Positions 38,706-50,745 of a stretch of DNA of 64,000 bases are shown piece after piece (position 1 is the first letter of the stretch; each line of letters starts with the position of its first letter). The notes under the pieces are model-generated. The model saw nothing but the letters and a program-made list of their open reading frames with translations. It did no database searches and was not told the DNA's origin. The DNA comes from Eurosta solidaginis (taxonomy: Eukaryota; Arthropoda; Insecta; Diptera; Tephritidae): the NCBI RefSeq assembly GCF_040869045.1, contig NC_090324.1:60107346-60171345 (forward strand). Reading direction: 5' to 3'. The position numbers and the translations under genes were made by a program.

Positions 38706-41700
38706 TGTTGTTGTTGTTGTTGTTGTAGCAATGCTTCGCCCCATCCAATAGGTGCGACCAATCAAAAATTGTCATCAATGTCCTCTAACGGGAGTCCAAG
38801 GAATCTTGCAGTTTCAACAAGGGTGGACCATAATGAGAGGGATGTTAGAGGCGTTGGTTCCACATTACAATTAAAAATATGGTTGGTGTCATGTGGGGCA
38901 CATTGCAAGCGGGGCATACATTTTGTATGTCGGTAAGACTTTAACCTGTTACAGTATCCAGATCGAAGTTGAGCTAGAGTGACTCGCGTTTCCCTGAGGA
39001 GTATGCGTTCCTCTTCCTCAAGTTTTGGGTACTGTTCTTTGAGTAGTGGATTCACCGGGCAATTCCTGGTATAAAGGTCCGACGGCTGTTTTTGGAGTTC
39101 GTTGAGGACCTGCTTGTGTTTTTTGGCTCCATACGGCTGAGTTCTAAGGTACCGTATTTCCTCGTAATGCTCACGGAGATGACACCTTAAGCCCCTGGGT
39201 GGTGTTATCTCATCAATCAGATGTATGTTGGGATGCTCAGGTTTCTGGGTATTCAACAGGAACTGTTTGGTTAGCATCTCATTTCTCTCCCTGATGGGGA
39301 GTATACTCGCCTCATTATATAGATGGTGTTTTGGGGACATAAGAAGACAACCCGCAGTATTTTGGCAGGCCTGTAGCTTCTTCCAGAGAGTGGTCTTTAG
39401 GCTTGGCGACCATACCGGGGACGCGTAGAATGCAATCGGCTGGCCAATTGCTTTGTAAGTGGTAATGAGCATTTCTTTATCTTTTCCTCAAGTTCTGCCA
39501 GCAAGAGATTTGACGATTTTTTTATGGCTCTGGATTTTCGGTACAATTGCGGCTGCATGCTCACCAAAAATATAGATCCTGATCAAACGTCACATCCAAG
39601 ATTTTGGGGTGTAGGTCAGTCGGTAGCGTAGTGCTATCTACGTGGATGTTCAAAATGGTCGACATTTAGGACGTTCATGTTGCAAATAAGGTCGCGGAGG
39701 ATTTAGTCGGCGATAATACCAGGATTCGCGAGGCGAAAAAACTGGAGAGATCAGGGAGGTAGCCGTTTATTTTGTTGCAAAGCTCATCGATCTGTGGACC
39801 TGGGCCTGTTGCCATTATTGTGCAGTCATCGGCGTAGGAAACGATAGTAACTCCTTCTGGTGGTGAAGGTAGCTTTGATATGTAGAAGTTAAATAAAAGT
39901 GGGGATAGGACACCACCCTGTGGCACCCCTTGTTAAATTCTTCTTGGTTTAGATGATTTGTTTCTTAATTGCACCGATGCCTGCCGACCACCTAGATAAT
40001 TTGGGGTGCACTTTTTAAGACATGGGGAAGGGTAGACCCTTCCAGATCTTGCAGTAACGTGCCACGGTTGACCGTATCAAAAGCTTTTGATAGGTCAAGC
40101 GCAACGAGTACTGTTCTATGGTGTGGGTTTTGATTCAAACAGCAATTTATGTGGCATTTAGGGCGATGGTGGTGCTATGAAGTTTTCTAAAGCCACTGGT
40201 AACAGCGTGCTGCAAATTTGCTTTGAAGAGGGGAGCAAAAGTGCTTCAAGCGTCTTGGCTACTGGCGATAGGAGAGATATCGGCCGATATGACTCTCCTA
40301 TGTAAGCTGGTTTCCCAGGTTTTAGTAGCGGGACCACCTTGGCCATTTTCCATTTTTCGGGATTGACAAAGATGTAAAGAGACAGGTTGAAGACATATGA
40401 TAAATATTTGAAACCCTCTTTCGCTAGGCTTTTAAGCAGCGGTATGGCTATGCCGTCTGTGCCCACTGCTTTGGATGGTTTAGCATGACCGATGGCATCC
40501 TCAACCTCTTTGGTGGTGATGGTAATTGGAGACGCGCTGAATTTATATTTATGTGCGCGCCCTTTGGCCCTCCGTCTATCTTTGTCGACCTTAGAATGCA
40601 TTATATATTGTCGGCAGAAAGCGCTCGCGCATTTTTTGCATCCAACAGCACTTTGTTCCCAAAGGCGATGGAAAATTTGTCAATGTGCTTACACGGATTC
40701 GATAGGGACTTTACGGTGGCCCAAAGTTTACCTACACCAGCAGAGAAGTTAAAACCGCTTAGCTGCTTCTCGCATTACGCCCTCTAGTGTTCATCCACAA
40801 GCATTCTGATGCGTTGGTTTATATCCCTTATTGGGGGGTCGCCGGGATCGAGCTGTCTTATAAGGGCACGTTCTCTCGCTAAGTTTGTGGCCTCCGCCGG
40901 AAAATGAGGCCGAATTTCGGGAATTCTACCGTTGGGAATGAAGCGAGGCGAGGCGTATTCAGTGACCTTGCGGAAAGCACGCTCTCTTTGGCGAGCATCA
41001 GTCGGGATAGGGAAGGCAGCAAAGCAGTTGTCTGTAAAGGATTTGTATCTGTCCCACTTTCCTTTTTTGAAGTTTATGAAAGTGCGTTTTTCCGTGACGA
41101 TGAAGTCGGCGGCACGCTCGAGCGAAATAAGTATAGGCAGGTGGTCAGATGCCAATGTTACCATCGGCTGCTAGTTGACGCAGTTTACGAGTCCTGTTCT
41201 CACGATTGAAAAATCCGGCGAATTGTGACAGGTTCCTAACATAGGTGTGGAGGTGTCTCCGGTTATTGTACAGAACGTCGTTTCTTTTATTTGATCCGCA
41301 AAACATCTCACCCCTACTCTCTGGCTGCAAGTTTGAATGCCATAGGTCGTGATGGGCATTGAAATCGCCCAAGATAATGCGATTATTGCCAGTGAGTAAG
41401 GCGCTGATATTAGAGCGGTATCCACTGGGGAACCTGGTGGCAGGAGGGAGGTAGATGTTGACAATTTCTAGGTTTGCATCGCCTGACCGGACAGATAAGC
41501 CTTGACGTTCTAAGACACTGTCCCTGCAGCCGATGTCGGGATCAAATATATGATATTGGACAGAGTGGTGTATGATAAACGCGAGGCGCCTCCATTTCCG
41601 CTCTCGCGATCTTTTCTGTGGACATTATACCCAGAACAGGTCTGCAGAGCAGATATGGCTGTGAGTTTAGTCTCTTGAATCGCAGCAATGCGGATGTTGT

Positions 41701-42700
41701 GCCGCTTCATGAACTCGACTATCTCCGTGATCTTCCCAGTTAATCCATTACAGTTTAACTGCAGAATTCTGAAGTGCAACGGGGGACACGTCGTCACTCT
41801 GGTAGTAAGTGACGGGTGACTACGCCTGGGTTGTGAAAGGCAAAGGCGCAACTGCTGTTGTGGCCCTGGGACTGGACGTCCTTGGGTAAGCATTGGGGTA
41901 CCCGGATGATTTGGCTTTGCGACCTGGTAACCTGGCGGGATGAAACCCGTCGGGGAGTTGCAGTCGGGGAGACCAGAACATCTAGGAAAGTGGCACCGTT
42001 CAAGGCAGGAGCTGCATTAGGCGGATGTCGCAAAGATATATATTCGGTGCGGAAAAACGGTGCAAAAGTAGGTAGGGACTTAGAGTCAGTTGCCCCGAAC
42101 TACACAATTGCTGCCGTAAAAGAGGGGGAGAGAAGAGGGGACAGGGGATGCTGCTCGGCATTGCTTCCGACTCTACTACGGAGATTGTAGGTGTGAGTGG
42201 GAGCAGCCGTATGAGCTGGTGGCGCCGTGGGGCGCGAGCAGCAGAGGGTACTTGTTGTGGCTTGCTGAGCAGCGGGGCTGCTGGAAGGTAGTGGGGGCTA
42301 CGGGACGCCCTTGGGCGCGAACAGCAAGGAGCCACAAAAGATTTATAGCAGTTACGTGGGCGCCTGGTTTTGGGATCTAGCCCAGAACAACCTGTCCGAT
42401 GGAACCATTTCTTACACGAGACACACTAACAAGAGTATGACCATCCTAAAAAGATTCTTTTCCGGCAGACGCAGCAAAACCATTTCTCGGGACCGGGGTC
42501 AGGAGACGGACTCGGATAGGATTCGATACCTTCCCGAAGCAAGAGAATATGGGGGCGTCCCGCTGCAAGGAACTGCTGGGAGGATGACACTTTGTGGGAG
42601 GGACGCAACAAATTAAATGGGGTTACACTGAAATGACAGTCCTTGTTCGGGAAAAATCCCGAGTCGCTCCGGTACATAGACCCGAATGCCTTGGGAAGCG
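38706..42700 (-). mobile_element. APE-type LINE, copy A (minus strand)
   Basis: The 3' end is an (AAC)n-type tail, read on the plus strand as TTGTTGTTG at 38,707-38,726. The 5' end CGCTTCCCAAGGCATTCGGG matches the start of copy B. Imperfect 12-base flanks GGAGGCCATAGC (38,694-38,705) and GGAAGCAATAGC (42,701-42,712) differ at two positions and are a likely target duplication. Length is about 4.0 kb, close to copy B (3.9 kb), so it is nearly full length. It sits inside BEL RT right after the YVDD box. Confidence 0.9.
38762..40600 (-). pseudogene. LINE copy A: reverse transcriptase and C-terminal domain
   Basis: Frames at 40,601-40,158 (KPSKAVGTDGIAIPLLKSLA, MAKVVPLLKPGKPA), 39,926-39,675 (MPQGGVLSPLLFNFYISKLP, catalytic YADD at 39,835-39,846) and 39,472-38,762 (C-terminal part with CAPHDTNHIFNC) carry the RT. 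Breaks near 40,150, 39,960 and 39,490 separate them. The group is a LINE RT with target-primed replication. The exact clade (Jockey/LOA/CR1-related) is not settled by eye. Confidence 0.85.
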
Positions 42701-42719
42701 GGAAGCAATAGCCTTCCAC
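40784..42719 (-). pseudogene. LINE copy A: zinc-finger N-terminus and endonuclease
   Basis: From the 5' end: CCVCRKRIFLGWSYSC (42,719-42,426 frame), Ala/Pro-rich linker (42,335-42,000), then the endonuclease start ILQLNCNGLTGKITEIVEFM and IAAIQETKLT (41,893-41,510), MGDFNAHHDLWHSN (41,372-41,145) and TLASDHLPILISLE (41,164-40,784). These are the N, E, D and SDH motifs of an APE-type nicking endonuclease. At least four frame changes disable the copy. Confidence 0.85.
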
Positions 42720-42904
42720 TAGCGTGCGAATCCCTAGATCAAGTCATCAAATCATTTGAATCTGCAGGCTTTCCGTGAAAGAAGATAGCTTCAAACCACC
42801 CAGATATCCTGGCAAATATAAAGAAAGAAAATCTGTTAAATAAAATATTTTTGAAATTTGAGAAAGACACCACAACTAAACCCCTGGGCATACAATGGAA
42901 CGCG
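42713..42904 (+). pseudogene. BEL/Pao RT fragment stranded between two LINEs
   Basis: This 192-base island encodes SLDQVIKSFESAGF, a stop, then KKIASNHPDILANIKKEN and PLGIQWNAKSD, the BEL RT segment that follows YVDD. It continues the RT cut at 38,705 and is itself cut at 42,917 by LINE copy B, resuming at 46,835. It proves both LINEs entered one BEL gene. Confidence 0.9.
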
Positions 42905-42939
42905 AAATCAGATAAATCGCTCCCAAGGCAGTCGGTTCT

Positions 42940-44620
42940 ATGTACCGGAGCGACTCGGGATTTTTCCCGACCAAGGACTGTCATTTCAGTGTGACCCCAT
43001 TTAATTTGTTTCGTCCCTCCCACATATTGTCATCCTCCCAGCAGCTCCTTGCAGCAGGACTGCTTCATACTCTCTTACTCCGGGAAGGCAGCGAATCCAA
43101 TCCGGGTCCGTCTCCTGACCCCGGTCCTGAGAAATGGTTTTGCTGCATCTGCCGGAAAAGAATCTTTTTAGGACGGTCCTACTCTGTTCAGTGTGTCTCG
43201 TGCAAGGGATGGTTGCATCGGACAGGTTGTTCTAGGCTTGATCCCAAAACCCGACGTCCACGTAACTTTTATAAATCTCTTGTGGCTCCTTGCTGTTCAC
43301 GCCCAAGGGCGTCCCATAGTCTACGCCTAAGTGCCCCCCACTACCTTCCAGCAGCCCCGCTGCTAAGCAAGCCACAACAAGTACCCGCTGCTGCTCGCGC
43401 CCCACGGCGCCAACGACTCAAACAGCTGATACCACTCATAACTACTACCTCCGTAGCAGAGTTGGTAGCAATGCTGAGCATCAGCCCCTGCCCCCGTCTT
43501 CTCCCCCTCTTTTCCGGCAGCAATCGTGCAGGTCAGGGAAACAGACTCTTAGTCCCTACCTCCGTTTACACCGTCTGCCAGCAGAGAATATATAGGTTTG
43601 CGACATCCGCCCAATGCAGCTCCTGCCTTGGGTGGTGCCACTTTCCTAGATGTTCTGGTCTCCGCGACTGCAACTCCCCGACGGGTTTCATCCCGCCATG
43701 TTACCAGGTCGCAAAGCCAAATCATCCGGGTACCCCAATGCTTGCCCAAGGACGCCCAGTCCCAGGGCCACAACAGCATTTGCGTCCTGGCCTTCCACAA
43801 CCCAGGCGTAGTCACCCGTCACTAACCCCCAGAGTGGCGGCGTCTCCCCTAATGCACTTCAGAATTCTGCAGTTAAACTGTAATGAACTAACTGGGAAGA
43901 TTACGGAGATAGTCGATTTCATGAAGCGGCACAACATCCGCATTGCTGCGATTCAAGAGACTAAACTCACAGCAAGATCTGCATTGCAGACCTGCTCTGG
44001 GTATAATGTCCACAGGAAAGACCGCGAGAGCGGAAATGGGCGGCATCGCGTTTATCATACACCACTCTGTGCACTATTATATATTTGATCCTGGCATCGA
44101 CCGCAGGGACAATGTCTTAGGCGAATTCAATGCCCATCATGATCTATGGTATTCAAACTTGCGGGCTGACAGTAGGGGTGAGATGTTGGCGGATCAAATA
44201 GAAGAAACGATGTTCTGCACAATAAATGGAGACGCCCCTACACGTATGGTAGGAAGCTGTCTCAGCTCGCCAGATATCTCAATCGTGAGCGCAGAACTCG
44301 TAAACTGCGTCAACCGGCAGCCGATGGTAACATTGGCATCCGACCACCTGCCCATACTTATTTCGCTCGAGCGTACCGCCGACTTCATCGTCACTGAAAA
44401 ACGCACTTTCATAAACTTCAAAAAAGGAAAGTGGGAAGAATATAAATCCTTTACAGACAACCGCTTTGCTGCCCTCCCTTCCCGACTGATGCCCGCCAAG
44501 GGGAGCGTGTCTTCCGTAAGGTCATTGAATCCGCCTCGACACATTTCATTCCCGCCGGGAGAATTCCCGAAATCCGGCCCACTTCCCGGCGGAGGCCGCA
44601 AACTTAGCGAGAGAACGTGA
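42940..44620 (+). CDS. LINE copy B: double zinc-finger N-terminus and endonuclease
   Basis: The 382-codon frame 42,940-44,088 begins 22 bases inside the element. It has CCICRKRIFLGRSYSVQCVS then CKGWLHRTGC (PHD/RING-like Cys-His spacing, about residues 67-102), a second CX2C...CX2C..WCHFPRC module (about residues 218-250), and the endonuclease start ILQLNCNELTGKITEIVDFM with IQETKLT. A frameshift near 44,040 moves the rest to 43,943-44,620 (EFNAHHDLWYSNL, TLASDHLPILISLE). Having zinc modules and endonuclease in one frame suggests a single-ORF design for this LINE. Confidence 0.85.
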
Positions 44621-44681
44621 CCTTATAAGACAGCTTGATCCAGGCGACCCCCAAATAAGGGATATAAACCAACGCATCAGA

Positions 44682-46770
44682 TTGCTTGTGGATGAACACA
44701 AGCGGGCGAAATGGGAGGAGCACCTAAGAGGTTGTAACCTCTCTACCGGTGTGGGTAAACTTTGGTCCACCGTAAAGTCCCTATCGAATCCGACTAAGCA
44801 CAAAGACAAAGTTTCCATCGCCTTTGTCGACAAAGTGCTGTCGGATGCGAAAAAATGCGCGAGCGCTTTCTGCCGACAATATATAATGCATCCTACGGTC
44901 GACAAAGATAGACGGAGAGTCAATAGACACGCACATAAACACAAATTCAGCGCGTCACCAATCACCCTCACCGCTAAAGAGGTTGAAGACGCCATTGGTC
45001 GTGCTAAACCATCCAAAGCAGTGGGCCCAGACGGAATAGCCATACCGATGCTTAAAAGCCTAGGGAAAGAGGGTTTCAAATATTTAGCGCATGTCTTCAA
45101 GCTGTCTCTTTCCACCTTTGTCATACCCGAGAAATGGAAAATGGCCAAGGTGATCCCGCTACTAAAGCCTGGGAAACCAGCTAACATAGGTGAGTCGTAT
45201 CATCCGATATCTCTCCTATTACCAGTGGCAAAGACGCTTGAAGCCATTTTGCTCCCTTATTTCCAAGCAAATGTGCAGGTAGCCCCTCATCAGCATGGCT
45301 TCAGAAAACTCCATAGCACTACCACCGCGCTAATGCCATTAACACCCAAATAAATTGCGGTTTAAATCAATACCCCCACCATAGAACAGTATTCGTAGCG
45401 CTAGACCTATCAAAAGCTTTCGATACGGTCAACCATGGCTCGATACTGCAAGACCTGGAAGGTCTAACCTTCCCCCATGTCTTAAAAGGTGGACCGCAAA
45501 TTATCTGGGTGGTCGGCAGGCATCGGTGCAATTTAGAAACGAAACATCAAAACCTAGGAGAATTAAACAAGGGGTGCCACAGGGTGGTGTCCTATCCCCA
45601 CTTTTGTTTAATTTCTACATATCTAAGCTACCTTCACCACAGGAAGGAGTCACAATCGTTTCCTACGCCGATGACTGCCCAATAATGGCCACAGGCCCAG
45701 GCCGAAAGATCGATGCGCTATGCAATAAATTAAACGGCTACCTCCCTGATCTCTCCAGTTTTTTCGCCTCGCGAAACCTGGCATTATCACCGACTAAATC
45801 TTCCGCGACCTTATTTACAACATGGATGTCCAAAATGTCAACCATTTTGAACATCCACGTCGATGGCACTACGCTACCGACTGTCTTACACCCAAAAATC
45901 GTGGGTGTGACATTTGATCAGGATCTACATTTTGGTGAGCACGCAGCGCAATTGTTCCGAGAATTCAGAGCCGTAACAAAATCCTCAAATCCCTCGCTGG
46001 CAGTACCTGGGGAAAAGATAAAGAAACGCTCATGACTACATACAAAGCAATTAGCCAGCCGATTACGTGCTACGCGTCACCCATATGGTCGCCAAGCCTA
46101 AAAATTACCCACTAGAAGAAACTACAGGCCTCCCAAAATACTGCTCTCAGAATGGTAACGGGCTGTCTTCTTATGTCCCCTGAACACCATCTGCATAATG
46201 AGGCGAGAATACTCCCCATCAGGGAGAAAAATGAGATGCTGACCAAACAGTTCGTGTTGAATACCCAGAAACCTGGGCATCCCAACAGACATCTGATTGA
46301 TGAACCAACACCACCTAGGGGCTTAAGGAGTCATCTCCGGAAGCATTTTGAGGAAATACGGTACCTGAGAACCCAGCATTATGAAGTAAAAAAAACACAA
46401 GCAGGTTCTTGGTGAACTCCATAAACAGTCGTCGGACCTTTATGCCGGGAATTGCCCGGTGAATCCAGCACATAAAGAAAAGTATCCAAAACTCGCGGAA
46501 GAGGAACGCATACTCCCCAGGGAAATGCGTGTCACTTTTACTCAATTTCGTTCTGGATACTGTAACAGGTTAAACTCTTACCTATCCAGAATCAACCCCG
46601 ACATACAAAATGTATGCCCCGCTTGCAATGTGTCCCCACATGACACCAACCATCTCTTTAATTGTAATGTGGAACCAACGCCTCTAACACCCCTTTCCTT
46701 ATGGTCCACCCCTGTTGAAACAGCAAGTTTCCTTGGACTCCCGTTAGAGGATATTGATGACAATTTGTGA
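44682..46770 (+). pseudogene. LINE copy B: reverse transcriptase and C-terminal CCHC
   Basis: Frame 44,682-45,353 has KPSKAVGPDGIAIPMLKSLG and KMAKVIPLLKPGKPANIGES. The segment 45,380-45,520 in another frame holds the ALDLSKAFDTVNH block. Frame 45,526-46,035 has GVPQGGVLSPLLFNFYISKL, catalytic YADD (45,664-45,675) and ALSPTKSSATLF. The C-terminal frame 46,459-46,770 ends with CPACNVSPHDTNHLFNC, a CCHC-type motif usual at LINE C-termini. Frameshifts at about 45,345, 46,030 and 46,410 prevent activity. Confidence 0.88.
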
Positions 46771-46834
46771 TCGGTCGTGGCTATTAGGTGGGGCAAGCAT
46801 TGCTAAAACAACAACAACAACAAATCAGATAAAT

Positions 46835-47707
46835 TCTCATATACGCTTGAAGCAATGCCTGCAGTATCCGCAAAAACGAAAAGACAAATTTTGTCATTTG
46901 TGGCAAAACTTTTCGACCCCGCAGGATGGCTTGCGCAAATTATGATACAAGCAAAGATATTCATCCAAAAATTAGGGCTAGATGGAACTGATTAAGATGA
47001 AGCGGTTAAACCACTACGATTAGTCAAATGGTCCCAATTCGCAAATAACTTGCAAACTATATCCGAGATATAAATAGCTCGGTGGGTGAACTTCTCACCC
47101 CACCATTAGGTGGAACTCCACGGCTTCTGTGACGCCCCGGCAAAAGCGTATTGCGCCGCTATCTAAGTGCGCACGCAACACCAGGGTAAAATGTCAAAGC
47201 CACTTATTGGTAGCTCAAGGCAAGGTCGCACCACTTAAAACCATAAGCCTCCCACGCCTTGAGTTATGCGGCGCACTTCTGCTCGCCAAACTAGTCCCAT
47301 TCGTGCAAACAAGCTTATATATGAGCACTCGAAAGTTATATCTTTGGTCTGATTCTGAAATCGTCTTAGCCTGGTTAGAAAAGCCACCCCATACATGGAA
47401 GACATTCGTGTCAAACCGCACAGCAAAAATCCTGGACCCAGTGGCCCAGCAACTTGACGACACGTTACCAGTGCTGATACTCCTGCGGATCTTGGCACAA
47501 GACGATGCAACCCAATACACCTAACAACCACCACACTTTGGTGGAATGGCCTAGTTGACTGATAGAATCATCAGAATTATGGTCCAAATCCCCTGCACGC
47601 AATATCATAGCCACTGAAATCCGAAGAATCGAAAGCTTCCACACGACTATGTAGGATAACGACATCCTTGAGCGATTTTCGTCCCCCGAGAGTTAAGGGA
47701 AATAGCG
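46835..47707 (+). pseudogene. BEL/Pao RT end and RNase H
   Basis: Coding resumes directly after the LINE B target duplication with SYTLEAMPAVSAKTKRQIL and FDPAGWLAQIMIQAK. The 47,129-47,524 frame holds [20 protein letters not shown] and [19 protein letters not shown], the connection and RNase H signature also seen at 1353-2098. Frame changes occur at about 46,995, 47,100 and 47,480. It is cut at 47,711 by the errantivirus-like provirus. Confidence 0.88.
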
Positions 47708-47711
47708 TATA

Positions 47712-48243
47712 AGTTGACACAATACTTTGTGAACTTCTCCATATAGTCAAAACAACATTTCATAAATTCCATTCCCACAGAATATTCTGCAAACAAACAT
47801 ACCGTTCGCATATTTGGGAGTCGTGTTGCAACCAAAAGTGGAATTGCGCTGCACCCGCATCGGCTAAATTCTTAGTTGATGAAACTAAACACCTTCAGCG
47901 AGCGAAACACGCGCAACCACTTACTCGCTCACATGACCAAATACTTCAACTGAGCGCTACACGCGCAAACCCTATTTTGCTGGTCACGTAGACAGGCTCA
48001 GGAAGGGTAGCTTATAACTTTAAGCTTGCATAATAAGTCAGTCTTAATTTTAGCTTTAACGGAAAGGAAAGTAGCGCCGCATAACCGACGTAGTTTAATA
48101 TAAACCCAACAGGCACATAGTGCCGCATAATTAATTAAATTCTTTAAGTTAGATTAATCGAAAGGCACATAGTGCTGTAGCAGTAACTAATTTAATTTAA
48201 TAAACAACAATTTTAACAAACGAAATAACGTCGTAAGTTTATT
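47712..48243 (+). repeat. 5' LTR of errantivirus-like provirus
   Basis: 532 bases, AGTTGACACAATAC to GTAAGTTTATT. Notable is a repeated short motif GGCACATAGTGCCGC / GGCACATAGTGCTG, which contains the palindrome GGCACATAGTGCC (about 48,111 and 48,172; also near 48,063 in altered form). It aligns over its whole length with the 3' LTR with scattered substitutions. Confidence 0.93.
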
Positions 48244-48265
48244 GGCGCCCAACGTAAGTGCGGGT
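48244..48265 (+). promoter_or_regulatory. Primer-binding site
   Basis: GGCGCCCAACGTAAGTGCGG follows the LTR at once. With the final T of the LTR it reads TGGCGCCCAACGT, the sequence complementary to a lysine-tRNA 3' end used by many retroelements. Confidence 0.75.
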
Positions 48266-48884
48266 TAAAACGCAAAAGGCCCGCGCGAACCATAAAACAC
48301 TAATTTTGGCCCCTTAATACCTACTTAGGAAAAAGAACGGAAAGTATTTTCCCTGCCAAACTAGTGAAAGACTATTCAAAAACGTCTGGATTTAATAAAA
48401 CTTTAAGTAAACGAATACGTCCAAAGACAAAAACAAACAAAAACTTTGAATAAACTGACATCAAAATAAGTGTTTAAATTTTGAGAAAATTTAAAATAAA
48501 GAAAAAGTAGTAACAACACCAAAAATAGTAACTTCAAAAATTTAACAAAAAACAACAACTGTAAAAGGAATCGCTGAACGACATCAGTAATAGTGGAAAG
48601 AAGTAGAACAAGGCAATAACATCAACAATAGCTGCAAAAAATTGGCAAAACAACAACTCTAAAGGGAATCGCAAACAACACCAACAACATGCAGTTAATG
48701 ATAGAGTAAGTTATGAATGAATGTAAGTCAGTTATAAGTAAAATAAGAACATTTAAAATTTTAAAGTAATTAATCGAAGGCTAAAGTTTTCCAAAACAAA
48801 AGACGTTTCTTAAATTTTTCTTGCAAAAACTACAGTTTAAATATCCATAATTTTCCGTCTTGCTTGCGAGGATAAATAAATAGA

Positions 48885-49944
48885 ATGAGTCAGGAAGATC
48901 AGATAGCTGAGAATCTGGCGAGACTCAATTCACAGCAAAGTACCGCTTTTACCAACAACCAGAAAAAGGAACTTGTTACCTTAATTTCTGAAGCAGTTTC
49001 TTCCATCTTAAACCCCAAGGTAGAAGAGGAGGAGGAAAGCAGAGTAGACTTTAGTAGAAACACTGACTCTTCTGACAGGATACCCGATGTGGTGAAACGT
49101 TTAAGGGAGTTTTCTGGGAAACCAGGTGAGTTCAGTTCATGGAGGAAATCAGTGGACAGAATCTTAATGATGCATGGACAGAACAAAGACAGCCCTAGGT
49201 ATTAAGCGATCCTTCACACCATAAGAAATAAGATAGTTGGCGAGGCCGATGTGGCACTCGAATCCTACCGAACTCCTTTAAACTGGAGTAGGATAAAGAA
49301 GTGTCTGATGCTGCACTATTCAGACAAGAGGGACGTCAGTACGTCAGAGTACCAGATGACTTCTCTCGTGCAACGGGCAGCACCGTTGAAAAGTTTTATC
49401 ACCGAGTGTACCAATACCTATCCCTTATTTTGGACAAATTGATTGTCTCGAGTTAGCAGAAGAGGCGATGAATGCCATGACAGCATCCTACAGGGATAAG
49501 GCACTCGATACCTTTGTGAGGGGATTGAATAGTCAACTACCAAGTCTCCTCAGTGTCAGGTATCCGACGAGCTTACCACAAGCTCTGTATATGTGTCTTA
49601 AACTAGACAATATGAACTATAGGACGAGCTATGCAAATAATACCTCGCGTATGACACCCAATGTTAAGCCAAATAACCTCTCACAACACTGGGATTACAC
49701 AGGTAAACCAGAACCGCGACCATTTTATACGGAGCTTGCCAATTTCCGGCAAGGACCTTTGCTGAGACCTTCACTACGGTATGGTTCAAACCTTCCCCTA
49801 CAATATGGCCAGAACGGCTTACTACAACCAGTTTCAATTCCGATTCCACAATATCGCCCCTACGGCACACTACAAGCAAACCCCTACGTCACATCGCACC
49901 ACGCCAAAAAAAGTAGAAGCGATAACGAATTTCTCGCTTCCTAA
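48885..49944 (+). pseudogene. Errantivirus-like Gag
   Basis: ATG 48,885 follows a 640-base leader. The first frame (to 49,205) has an acidic linker EEEEESRVDFSRN and VVKRLREFSGKPGEFSSWRK, the matrix/capsid-type motif of this group. A stop at 49,203 and a frame change at about 49,430 break it. The remainder (49,468-49,944) has DKALDTFVRGLNSQLPSLLS and ALYMCLKLDNMNYRTSY. The C-terminal Gln/Pro/Tyr-rich tail then runs into RT sequence, showing a deletion. There are no zinc knuckles, as is usual in this group. Confidence 0.8.
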
Positions 49945-50400
49945 GAACGTTCACGATTTACGCTCCTTTTTGGGAATGACTGGACATTATCGTAGGTTCA
50001 TAAAGGCCTATGCTCAAATTACTAAACCGCTCACTGAAATACTGACAGGGGAGCTTTAGGAGCTGTACTCTCTCAAGAAGGTAGGCCAATATGCTTCCTT
50101 TCGAGAACGCTAAGCAGATCAGAGGAGAACTTTGCAATGAATGAAAAGAAATGCTAGCGATAATTTGGTTTTTACAGTCCCTCAGATGCTTCCTTTGTGG
50201 ATCAAAAAAGGTCAAAATATACTCCGATCACCAACCCTTATCTTGCGCTCTCAGCAATAAAAATACAAACACCAAAATGAAATGATGGAAAGCTCAGCTA
50301 GAGGAATACAACCATGAACTAATCTACAAACCCGGCACTTCAAACCTGGTTGCAGACTTCCTTTCACGACCACCAATTTCAAATATTAATTCACTTACAG
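49890..50400 (+). pseudogene. Errantivirus-like RT end and RNase H
   Basis: The frame at 49,781-50,059 changes at about 49,895 from Gag to VEAITNFSLPKNVHDLRSFL and GHYRRFIKAYAQITKPLTEI, the RT thumb. The protease and the RT palm with YxDD are therefore deleted between Gag and this point. RNase H traces follow in shifted frames: LSRSEENFAMNEKEMLAI-like at about 50,110-50,165, SDHQPLSCALSNKN at about 50,225 and SNLVADFLSRPP at about 50,340. Confidence 0.8.
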
Positions 50401-50501
50401 TTCAGTAGTGATAGTTCACCTGAAAATTTGATATCCTCCGTAGAAACCCCAGTTAACGTTTTCAAAAACCACTTTTTATATCAGAAGGTCAAGAATCTTC
50501 G

Positions 50502-50745
50502 TATAAATTTCAAATAATTTTTCCAATGTACCATAGACATCTAATAACAGAAAAAATCCTTTCCGAGGATTCACTAAAGTTACTCTTAAAAAAACATCTA
50601 AACCCTCCAATAATAAATGGAATTATAAATTTCAAATAATTTTTCCAATGTACCATAGACATCTAATAACAGAAAAAATCCTTTCCGAGGATTCACTAAA
50701 GTTACTCTTAAAAAAACATCTAAACCCTCCAATAATAAATGGAGC
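50502..50745 (+). repeat. 122-bp tandem duplication
   Basis: TATAAATTTCAAATAATTTT through AATAATAAATGGA (50,502-50,623) is repeated directly, virtually unchanged, at 50,624-50,745. It lies in pol between RNase H and integrase. The near-identity means the duplication is recent or was made by template switching during the last reverse transcription. Confidence 0.9.

Larger units (their letters stand above)
42918..46821 (+). mobile_element. APE-type LINE, copy B (plus strand)
   Basis: An exact 13-base target duplication AAATCAGATAAAT flanks the element (42,905-42,917 and 46,822-46,834). The 5' end is CGCTCCCAAGGCAGTCGG and the 3' end an AACAACAACAAC tail. It is the same family as copy A, lying head to head with it across 217 bases (192 of them BEL sequence). 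The intact duplication and short size difference suggest a relatively recent, full-length insertion, later damaged by frameshifts. Confidence 0.95.

Noticed and set aside
42426..42719. Extra host-like zinc-finger gene between the LINEs
   Set aside because: The same sequence starts LINE copy B in the opposite orientation, so it is the LINE N-terminal domain.
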